A stretch of 64,000 nucleotides of DNA from Pseudonocardia autotrophica. Lineage in GTDB: Bacteria > Actinomycetota > Actinomycetes > Mycobacteriales > Pseudonocardiaceae. The notes below the pieces were generated by a model. That model was given only the letters and a program-made list of their open reading frames with translations, was not told where the DNA came from and did no database searches. Each line of letters begins with the position of its first letter. Within the stretch, counting starts at the first letter, position 1. The stretch spans positions 1 through 64,000 of the forward strand of contig NZ_JNYD01000016.1 of the NCBI RefSeq assembly GCF_000717175.1. Reading direction: 5' to 3'. Shown in pieces: positions 58,713-64,000 of this stretch. The position numbers were made by a program, and so were the translations under genes.

Positions 58713-59491
58713 CCGCGACCGAGACCCTCACGACGGAGCAGCAGCGGGTCAAGGACGAGTTCGTGCGGGTCCGCGGCACCTGGGGCGAGCCGTGGCAGCG
58801 GATCCTCGAGCTGGATCCCGCGTTCCTCGAGGCCTACCTGCGCTTCTCGAGCGTGCCGTGGACCGCTGCGTCGCACCTCGAGCCGAAGGTCAAGGAGTTC
58901 GTCTACATCGCCGCCGACGCCGCGGCGACGCACCTGTACGAGCCCGGCATCCGTCAGCACGTCGCGGCCGCGCTGCGGCACGGGGCCACCCCGGCCGAGA
59001 TCATGGAGGTGCTGGAGCTGACCAGCACGCTCGGCATCCACGCCTGCAACATCGGGGTGCCGCTGCTGCTCGAGGTGCTCGAGGAGGAGGGCGTCCGCAC
59101 CGGGCCGGCGCCGCTGGACGAGCGGCGGGAGAGGCTCAAGGCCGAGTTCACCGCCAACCGCGGCTACTGGCACGAGTTCTGGGAGGGGATCCTCGAGCTC
59201 GCCCCGGACCTGTTCGAGGCCTACGTGGAGTTCTCCTCGGTGCCGTGGAAGACCGGCACGCTGGAGCCGAAGGTCAAGGAGATGATCTACGTCGCCTTCG
59301 ACGCCGCGGCCACCCACCTCTACGTCCCGGGGCTCAAGCTGCACCTGCGCAACGCCGTGCGCCTCGGTGCCACGCAGGACGAGCTGATGGAGGTGCTGTC
59401 GATCGTCAGCGTGATCGGCATCCACGCGGCCACGACGGCGGCGCCGATCCTCGCCTCGGTCGTCGCCGAGCAGGAGAGCGGGTCGGGGTGA
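58709..59491 (+). CDS. Tandem-duplicated CMD/AhpD-fold protein
   Basis: A 260-aa protein built from two similar halves. LEPKVKEFVYIAADAAATHLYEPG with GATPAEIMEVLELTSTLGIHA (first half) aligns with LEPKVKEMIYVAFDAAATHLYVPG and GATQDELMEVLSIVSVIGIHA (second half), each preceded by a WxxILEL(D/A)P segment. It belongs to the carboxymuconolactone-decarboxylase superfamily, but neither half has the CxxC of AhpD; only one Cys (HACNIG) is seen. GTG 58709 overlaps the preceding stop. It is last in the operon; its catalytic role is open. Confidence 0.82.
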   Translation: MTATETLTTEQQRVKDEFVRVRGTWGEPWQRILELDPAFLEAYLRFSSVPWTAASHLEPKVKEFVYIAADAAATHLYEPGIRQHVAAALRHGATPAEIMEVLELTSTLGIHACNIGVPLLLEVLEEEGVRTGPAPLDERRERLKAEFTANRGYWHEFWEGILELAPDLFEAYVEFSSVPWKTGTLEPKVKEMIYVAFDAAATHLYVPGLKLHLRNAVRLGATQDELMEVLSIVSVIGIHAATTAAPILASVVAEQESGSG

Positions 59492-59583
59492 CACCGGCCG
59501 GCTCCGGTGCCCGGGCCGCCGCGGAGCGCGGGAACGCGCTACGGCGGCCCGGCAGCGGCGCGGGTCCGACTACTGTGCGCCTG

Positions 59584-60294
59584 GTGACGGCAGGTGAGGA
59601 GACGGGCACCTTCCGCGGGATCCGGGTCGGCCGGATCGCCGCGCCCCTGCGCGAGCAGGTCATCGACGGGCTGCGCACCGCGATCCTCGAGTTCGAGCTG
59701 CAGCCGGGGCAGCGGCTCGTGGAGCGCGAGCTGATCGAGCAGACCGGCGTGTCCCGCGCGACGATCCGCGAGGCGTTGCGCGAGCTGGCCGCCGAAGGGC
59801 TCGTCGTCACCGTGCCGCAGAAGGGGGCGATGGTCTACAAGCCCTCGGCCGACGAGGCCCGCGACCTCTACGCGGTGCGGGCCTCGCTGGAGGCGCTCAC
59901 CGTGCGCCGGTTCATCGAGCGGGCGAACGCCGCGCACCACGACCGGCTCCGGGCCACCGTCACCGCGCTGGAGCAGGACGTCGAGGCGGGCGCGGACATG
60001 CACCGGCTGCTGCGCGACAAGGACCTCTTCTACACCGAGCTGCTCGCCGGGGCCGCCAGCCCGACGATCGAACAGATCCTCGGCGGGGTGCAGGCGCGGG
60101 TCCGGCTGCTGCGCGCCACGTCCATGTCGCAGCCCGGCCGTGCGGCCCAGATGGCGGTGGAGATGCGAGCCCTGGTCGACGCAATCACCGCGCGCGACGT
60201 CGCCTCCGCCGAACGGCTCTGCATCGAGCACCTCGAGCACGCCGCCGCGACCGGCCTCGCCGCCCTCGACGGGGTGGGCCGGGCCGGGTCGTAG
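59584..60294 (+). CDS. GntR-family regulator (FCD subfamily), probable repressor of the 53-59 kb operon
   Basis: A 236-aa protein. PLREQVIDGLRTAILEFELQPGQRLVERELIEQTGVSRATIREALRELAAEGLV is a full GntR winged helix, and the FCD domain (YAVRASLEALTVRRFIE onward) has the conserved Asp/His pattern (DKDLFYTELLAGAAS; MRALVDAITARD). GTG 59584 is preferred since a TACTGT -10 lies eight bases upstream, implying a leaderless message; a GTG at 59488 overlapping the preceding gene would add 32 residues. The TTGTC/GACAA dyad at 53010 is a likely target. Confidence 0.88.
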   Translation: MTAGEETGTFRGIRVGRIAAPLREQVIDGLRTAILEFELQPGQRLVERELIEQTGVSRATIREALRELAAEGLVVTVPQKGAMVYKPSADEARDLYAVRASLEALTVRRFIERANAAHHDRLRATVTALEQDVEAGADMHRLLRDKDLFYTELLAGAASPTIEQILGGVQARVRLLRATSMSQPGRAAQMAVEMRALVDAITARDVASAERLCIEHLEHAAATGLAALDGVGRAGS

Positions 60295-60312
60295 CGGCTC
60301 ACCGACAGCGGA

Positions 60313-60343
60313 ACGGCACCCCGTCCGTCGGGCGGGGTGCCGT
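60313..60343. terminator. Perfect 11-bp stem-loop between convergent genes
   Basis: ACGGCACCCCG (60313-60323) pairs with CGGGGTGCCGT (60333-60343) around a 9-base loop. It lies between the GntR stop (60294) and the stop of the leftward hsp20 gene (60379) and can serve both. Confidence 0.75.
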
Positions 60344-60378
60344 CGTCGTCCGTCGGCCGGGATCCCCGGCCGACCGGG

Positions 60379-60900
60379 TCACTCCTGCTCGGGGCCCTTC
60401 TCGGCGCTCTCCGGGGAGGCCTCGGGGGACTCCTGCGCGGGCAGCCCGGCGGTCGGGACCTGCACCGGGATGCTGGTCACGCCCGGCTTCCGCGGCTCGG
60501 CGTAGGCGCCGGCCACGCGGACCTTCAGCACGCCGGCCTCGTAGGAGGCGCTCACCGCGTCGGCGGTGACGTGCTGGGGGAGGGCGAAGCTGCGGCGGAA
60601 GGAGCCGTAGCGGACCTCGCGGACCCGGCGGCCCTCGCTCTCCTCGTTCCGCTCGTCACGGCGCTCGCCGTGCACGACGAGGCGGCCCTCCTCGACGTCC
60701 ACGTGGACGTCGGTGGCGGGGTCGAGGCCCGGGACCTCCAGGGAGACCAGGGCGTCGGCGCCGTCGCGGGTCACGTCGGCGGCCGGGGTGAAGCCGCTCT
60801 CCGGGCGCGCGAAGCGCACGGGGGAGGGGCCGAAGGCGCGCCGGACGAGGGCGTCGAAGTCGGCGAAGAAGGGGTCGCGGCGCGGGATCAGGGTGCTCAT
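60379..60900 (-). CDS. Hsp20/alpha-crystallin family small heat-shock protein
   Basis: A 173-aa chaperone. The N-terminal PRRDPFFADFDALVRRAFG precedes the alpha-crystallin domain, FTPAADVTRDGADALVSLEVPGLDPATDVHVDVEEGRLVVHGERR through RRSFALPQHVTADAVSASYEAGVLKVRVAGA, and a C-terminal SIPVQV, the IxI/V anchoring motif, followed by a Glu/Pro/Ser tail. It holds unfolding proteins in an ATP-independent manner. A HAIR-like inverted repeat upstream suggests control by HspR. It is divergent from a 53-aa zinc-ribbon gene. Confidence 0.92.
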   Translation of the reverse strand: MSTLIPRRDPFFADFDALVRRAFGPSPVRFARPESGFTPAADVTRDGADALVSLEVPGLDPATDVHVDVEEGRLVVHGERRDERNEESEGRRVREVRYGSFRRSFALPQHVTADAVSASYEAGVLKVRVAGAYAEPRKPGVTSIPVQVPTAGLPAQESPEASPESAEKGPEQE

Positions 60901-60956
60901 CGTGTGTCTCCTCGATGCTGGTCGCTGGCGGGGTTTGCAGCGTCTGACTGAGTAAA

Positions 60957-60977
60957 CCTGAGCCGGTTCGACTCAAT
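60957..60977. promoter_or_regulatory. HAIR-like (HspR) operator upstream of hsp20
   Basis: Read on the hsp20 strand the site is ATTGAGT, seven bases, GCTCAGG. The HspR consensus in actinomycetes is CTTGAGT-N7-ACTCAAG; spacing is exact and 11 of 14 positions match. It lies about 57 bases before the hsp20 start. Confidence 0.6.
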
Positions 60978-61044
60978 TCCCGGTGCCGAGGAGTAGTTCG
61001 CGTCACACTGGTGACACCTCGAGGAACGATCCGGAAGGAGAGCG

Positions 61045-61206
61045 GTGAGCGGTTCCGACGCGGAGAAGGACGAGCGCTCCGACGCGGGCGATCCGGTCTG
61101 CTGGCTGCATCGCCTGTGCCCCACCTGCGGCGCCATGCCCACCGACGACCCCGCGGCTCCACCGGACCGGTGCTGGCGGTGCGGAGAGCCGTTCGCCGAG
61201 GGGTGA
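61045..61206 (+). CDS. 53-aa zinc-ribbon protein
   Basis: GTG 61045 follows a perfect GGAAGGAG at six bases. The 53-residue product has an acidic N-terminus, then VCWLHRLCPTCGAMPTD and RCWRCGEPFAEG: two CxxC pairs 18 residues apart, a likely zinc ribbon. The CWLHRxCPxCG pattern recurs in short actinobacterial proteins of unknown role. It is divergent from hsp20, with the HAIR-like site between them, so it may respond to heat as well. Confidence 0.7.
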   Translation: MSGSDAEKDERSDAGDPVCWLHRLCPTCGAMPTDDPAAPPDRCWRCGEPFAEG

Positions 61207-61289
61207 GCCTCAACCCGGGCGGGAGCGACGACGCGGCGCGAGTCGTGGTGCGTCGACCGCGCTGACGCGGCTCCTGCACCGCAACGGGC

Positions 61290-61519
61290 TCACGTGATCG
61301 TTGCGGGGCCTCGACCGTCACGCCGTCGCACTCCACCACGAGGGTGCCCTCGAGGACGTAGTTGAACTCGTCGTGCGGGTGCCGGTCGACCCACTCCTGG
61401 GCCGTGAGCTCCCACTCGATCAACGCGACCGACCGCCAGCCCCGCGGATCGGGGGCGACGAAGCGGTGGCTGCGGCAGGACCCGTCGCGGGCGGCGGGCG
61501 GATGCAGGATCGGGGGCAC
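61290..61519 (-). pseudogene. Truncated cupin-domain protein
   Basis: GTG 61519 opens PPILHPPAARDGSCRSHRFVAP and SVALIEWELTAQEWVDRHPHDEFNYVLEGTLVVECDGVTVEA, the first cupin motif with its His ligands. The frame then turns into PQRSREPVAVQEPRQR, unrelated to the expected AGDxVxVP second motif; shifting one frame gives an immediate stop at 61290. The second half of the barrel is missing, so it is a remnant downstream of the MaoC gene. Confidence 0.6.
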
Positions 61520-61592
61520 GGCGGATCCTTCCGGTGGGGCGGCGCCGCTCCACCGGAGCGACCGTCGTCGCCGAGGTCTACCCGTGCCGGCG

Positions 61593-62048
61593 CTACTCCA
61601 TCCAGATGATGATCATGTCGGCGACGCAGGCGGGGCGGTCCGAGCCCTCCAGTTCGACGACGGCGCGGAAGGTCACCTTGGCCCCGCCCGGCACCGGGTC
61701 GGCGCCGACCACGCTGACGGCGGCGCGGACGCGGGAGCCGGCGGGGACAGGGGCGGTGAAGCGGACCTTGTCGAAGCCGTAGTTGAGGCCGAAGGTCGCG
61801 GAGGGAACCGTGGCGACCTCACCGATCATGGTGGGAACCAGCGACAACGTCAGCATGCCGTGCGCGATCGTGGTGCCGTAGGGCCCGTCGGCGGCGCGCG
61901 AGCGGTCGACGTGGATCCACTGGTGGTCGTCCGTCGCGTCGGCGAAGGTGTCGATCCGCGGCTGCTCGACCACGCGCCAGGAGCTGTGGCCCAGCTCGGT
62001 GCCGGGGGCCACGGCGAGCAGGTCGGGGACGGCGGCGAAGGCGGTCAG
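61593..62048 (-). CDS. MaoC-like (R)-hydratase with apparent CTG start
   Basis: A 151-aa hot-dog-fold hydratase. VEQPRIDTFADATDDHQWIHVDRSRAADGPYGTTIAHGMLTLSLVPTMI is the catalytic signature, with Asp and His in D-x(4)-H (FADATDDHQWIH). Family members start about ten residues before GTELGHSSW; here the only in-frame codon at that place is CTG 62048, with GAGGAG eight bases upstream. The next usual start, GTG 62012, would remove 12 conserved residues. It hydrates 2-enoyl-CoA. It follows the hydrolase gene by five bases and is probably in the liv-associated operon. Confidence 0.85.
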   Translation of the reverse strand: MTAFAAVPDLLAVAPGTELGHSSWRVVEQPRIDTFADATDDHQWIHVDRSRAADGPYGTTIAHGMLTLSLVPTMIGEVATVPSATFGLNYGFDKVRFTAPVPAGSRVRAAVSVVGADPVPGGAKVTFRAVVELEGSDRPACVADMIIIWME

Positions 62049-62053
62049 GGCAC

Positions 62054-62896
62054 TCAGCTCCTCGGACGGTCGGGCGCGACGACGGCGAGCGCCTCGCGCA
62101 GCGCCGCGGCCAGCTCGACGGGGTGGTCGATCATCAGGTGGTGGTGGGCGCCGGGGACGTCGAACTGCGGCACCGGGCGCCCGGTCAGCGCGGCGAGGTC
62201 GGCCCCCGCCGAGGGCGGGACCAGCACCGACAGCTCGCCGCGGACGACGGCGACGGGGCCGGGCAGGTCGGGCAGCCGCGTGCACATGCCCGGCCTGCCG
62301 ACCGCGCCGAAGATCAGCGGGTCGACCTTCCAGGCGTAGCCGCCCGGCACCGGCCGCACCGAGCCCTCGGCGATCGCGCGCAGCACGCCCGGATCGGCCT
62401 CCGGCTGCGGCGGGGTGAGCCGGAACCGGGCGGCCACCTCGTCGAGGTCGGCGAAGATCCGCGTGGCCCGCGGCGGGCGCCACTCCGGGGCCTCGGCCGG
62501 GGAGCCGTCGACGACGATCGAGTCGACGAGCACCGTGCCGGCCGAGGCGGCCGGGTCGAGCACCGCCGCCCCGGCCACCACGAGCCCGCCGACGCTGTGC
62601 CCGACCAGCACCGCCGGCCCGCCGAAGGCCTCCCGGACGACGGCCAGGACGTCGCCGGACCAGGAGTCCAGGTCGTACACGGCGCGTCGCCCGGAGTCGC
62701 CGTGCCCGGCGAGGTCCATGCTCACCACGGCGAACCGCTCCGGCAGCGCGGGCAGCAGGTGCTCCCACCAGCCCGCGTGCGCGGACGTCCCGTGGACCAG
62801 CACCAGCGGTACCGTGCCGGGACCGGGCCGGCGGCGGTAGGCGATCGGCACCCCGTCGGCCGCGGTGGCGGTCGCCGGGCCGAGGACGGCGGTCAT
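62054..62896 (-). CDS. Alpha/beta-fold hydrolase
   Basis: A 280-aa protein. VPLVLVHGTSAHAGWWEHLLPAL is the oxyanion strand, VSMDLAGHGDSGRRAVYDLDSWSGDVLAVV follows, and the nucleophile Ser lies in AVLVGHSVGGLVVAGAA. The acid is likely in LVDSIVVDG or near SVLVPPSAG, and the His in DVPGAHHHLMIDHPVELAAAL. ATG 62896 overlaps the LivF stop (ATGA). Sitting between ABC-transporter ATPases and a MaoC hydratase, it may act on a thioester or ester of the imported compound. Specificity is unknown. Confidence 0.85.
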   Translation of the reverse strand: MTAVLGPATATAADGVPIAYRRRPGPGTVPLVLVHGTSAHAGWWEHLLPALPERFAVVSMDLAGHGDSGRRAVYDLDSWSGDVLAVVREAFGGPAVLVGHSVGGLVVAGAAVLDPAASAGTVLVDSIVVDGSPAEAPEWRPPRATRIFADLDEVAARFRLTPPQPEADPGVLRAIAEGSVRPVPGGYAWKVDPLIFGAVGRPGMCTRLPDLPGPVAVVRGELSVLVPPSAGADLAALTGRPVPQFDVPGAHHHLMIDHPVELAAALREALAVVAPDRPRS

Positions 62897-63636
62897 CCGG
62901 CGAGCGTGCCCTCCGTGTCGGCGAACTGGTCCGCGCCGAAGTAGGCCGCCTCGACGAGGTGCCGGTCGCGGAGCAGGTCGCCCGCCGCCCCGGTGAGGAC
63001 GACGCGCCCGTGGTTGAGGATCACGCCCCGGTCGGCGATCGACAGCGCCAGCTCGATGTGCTGCTCGACCAGCACGAGCCCGATGCCGTCCTCCTTGGCG
63101 AGGTCCCGGATCGCCGGCAGCATCTCCTGCACGATCTTCGGCGCCAGCCCGAGGCTCATCTCGTCGATGATCAACACCTTCGGCCGGGCCAGCAGCGCCT
63201 TGGCGATGGCCAGCATCTGCTGCTCGCCGCCGGACATCAGCCCGGCGCGCCGCGAGTCCAGGTTCCGCAGCACCGGGAACCGGTCGAGGACCTGCGCCTC
63301 GCGCTCCGGGTCGGCCTTGCGGCCGGCCAGCCGCAGGTGCTCGCGGACGGTGAGGCCGTAGAAGATCCCGCGGTCGTCGGGCACCAGCAGCACCCCGGAC
63401 CGGGCGATCTGGTGGGGCTTGCGCCGGCCGAGCGGGGCACCGAGCACGCGGACCTCGCCGCCGAGCAGCGGGACGAGCCCGACCATGGCGAGCAGCGACG
63501 TCGTCTTGCCGGCGCCGTTGGGCCCGAGCAGCGCGACGACCTCGCCCGGGCCGACGGACAGGGAGAGCCCGCGGATCGCCGGCACGCCGTTGTAGCCGGC
63601 GGCCAGGTCCTCGGTCTCCAGGAGCGTGTCAGGCAT
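62893..63636 (-). CDS. livF: Branched-chain amino-acid-type ABC transporter ATPase LivF
   Basis: A 247-aa ATPase. Walker A is LLGPNGAGKTT, the Q loop lies near VLLVPDDRGIFYGLTVREHLRLA (the LivF phrase, with DDR in place of the usual EGR), the signature is LMSGGEQQMLAIAKALLARPKVLIIDEMSLGLAP with Walker B, and the H loop is VLVEQHIELAL. It powers uptake of branched amino acids or, in catabolic clusters, of aromatic and other acids. It is translated after LivG (overlap of eight bases) and before the hydrolase and MaoC genes, so the whole set is probably one leftward operon. Confidence 0.92.
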   Translation of the reverse strand: MPDTLLETEDLAAGYNGVPAIRGLSLSVGPGEVVALLGPNGAGKTTSLLAMVGLVPLLGGEVRVLGAPLGRRKPHQIARSGVLLVPDDRGIFYGLTVREHLRLAGRKADPEREAQVLDRFPVLRNLDSRRAGLMSGGEQQMLAIAKALLARPKVLIIDEMSLGLAPKIVQEMLPAIRDLAKEDGIGLVLVEQHIELALSIADRGVILNHGRVVLTGAAGDLLRDRHLVEAAYFGADQFADTEGTLAG

Positions 63637-64000
63637 GGGTGGCCTCCACGGGGGCGCCCAGGTAGGCCGCCACCACCGTCGGGTCGGTCCGGGCCTCCGC
63701 CGGGGTGCCGGTGAAGATCTGCTTGCCGAACTCCAGCACCGTCACCGTGTCGCAGACGCCCAGGACCAGGGACATGTCGTGGTCGATCAGCAGCACGCCG
63801 GGGCCGGAGTCCGCAATCGACCGGATGCGGCCCGCGAAGGACTGGCTCTCCATCGAGTCCAGGCCCGCGGCGGGCTCGTCGAGCAGCAGGACCTCGGCCC
63901 CGCCCGCCAGCGCGCGGGCCACGCCGACCAGCTTCTGCTGGCCGAGCGAGAGGTCCCGGGCGAGGGTGTCCGCCACGTCCCCCAGCCCGACGACGTCGAG
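63629..64000 (-). CDS. livG: ABC transporter ATPase LivG, C-terminal part (cut by window edge)
   Basis: The last 123 residues of a LivG-type ATPase; the gene continues past base 64000. DLSLGQQKLVGVARALAGGAEVLLLDEPAAGLDSMES shows a variant signature (LSLGQQ in place of LSGGQ) and Walker B, LLIDHDMSLVLGVCDTVTVLEFG the H loop, and IFTGTPAEARTDPTVVAAYLG the LivG ending (normally VIAAYLG). It pairs with LivF in a branched-chain-type importer. Permeases and binding protein would lie to the right. Confidence 0.92.
   Translation of the reverse strand, partial: LDVVGLGDVADTLARDLSLGQQKLVGVARALAGGAEVLLLDEPAAGLDSMESQSFAGRIRSIADSGPGVLLIDHDMSLVLGVCDTVTVLEFGKQIFTGTPAEARTDPTVVAAYLGAPVEATHA

Noticed and set aside
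57419..59491. Protocatechuate (pca) pathway operon
   Set aside because: Only CMD-type proteins are present; no dioxygenase, cycloisomerase, enol-lactonase or thiolase of that pathway lies here.

Overview
The window reads as chromosomal DNA of a high-GC actinomycete. Nearly every codon ends in G or C, GTG starts are common, several genes look leaderless, and gene ends overlap as ATGA or GTGA. A SAM-IV riboswitch, a short RRHVDL-type leader peptide, NarL-type two-component systems and many TetR, GntR and LacI regulators fit Pseudonocardiaceae, probably Pseudonocardia or a relative. That genus call is inference. I see no tRNA, rRNA, CRISPR array, phage or intact insertion sequence.

1-13 kb: the 5' end of sarcosine oxidase beta (soxB) and a GntR regulator; a 40-bp perfect palindrome; a TPM-domain envelope protein and a HIT protein; a TetR gene divergent from a steroid-dehydrogenase-like flavoprotein plus acyl-CoA ligase pair; an SRPBCC protein, a ribokinase and a PRPP-synthetase remnant; a TetR/epimerase pair sharing a clear operator; a GH13 trehalose-synthase-like enzyme.

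13-22 kb is a sulfur locus controlled by RNA on both strands. Leftward, a SAM-IV riboswitch with its own promoter precedes a class V aminotransferase (cysteine-desulfurase-like). Rightward, a 28-aa leader peptide and a hairpin precede a small exported protein, an exported SBP56/methanethiol-oxidase-like protein, an uncharacterised 744-aa membrane protein, a YeeE/YedE sulfur transporter and a second small exported protein, closed by a strong terminator.

22-32 kb: nitronate monooxygenase, 22-bp tandem repeats, a DksA-like protein, a broken AbiEi/DUF559-like gene, an MHS transporter and an MBL-fold hydrolase meeting at a 16-nt poly-G tract, a TetR, a MarR with two operators, a DHA2 exporter broken by an internal deletion and carrying an unusual three-repeat tail, and an ohr/TetR pair.

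32-46 kb: an amidohydrolase and CaiB-type CoA transferase divergent from an enoyl-CoA hydratase; both acyl-CoA enzymes appear circularly permuted. Then a DUF5709 protein, a Ser/Asp-tailed membrane protein, two two-component systems, several membrane proteins, a frameshifted cupin and a LacI/DUF2306 pair.

46-60 kb holds two catabolic operons. The first (46.98-51.64 kb) is inositol-like: two sugar-phosphate isomerase/epimerases, a Gfo/Idh/MocA dehydrogenase, a sugar-porter MFS and a USP protein behind a LacI-type palindrome. The second (53.08-59.49 kb) encodes an MFS importer, lactonase-like MBL enzyme, SDR, two beta-hydroxyacid dehydrogenases, a cupin and two carboxymuconolactone-decarboxylase-type proteins. 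It ends next to a GntR gene and begins at a TTGTC/GACAA operator shared with a divergent esterase-like gene. Its substrate is unknown.

60-64 kb: an Hsp20 gene with an HspR-like site, a 53-aa zinc-ribbon protein, a truncated cupin, a MaoC dehydratase with an apparent CTG start, a hydrolase, and the LivF/LivG ATPases of a branched-chain amino-acid-type ABC transporter running off the right edge.
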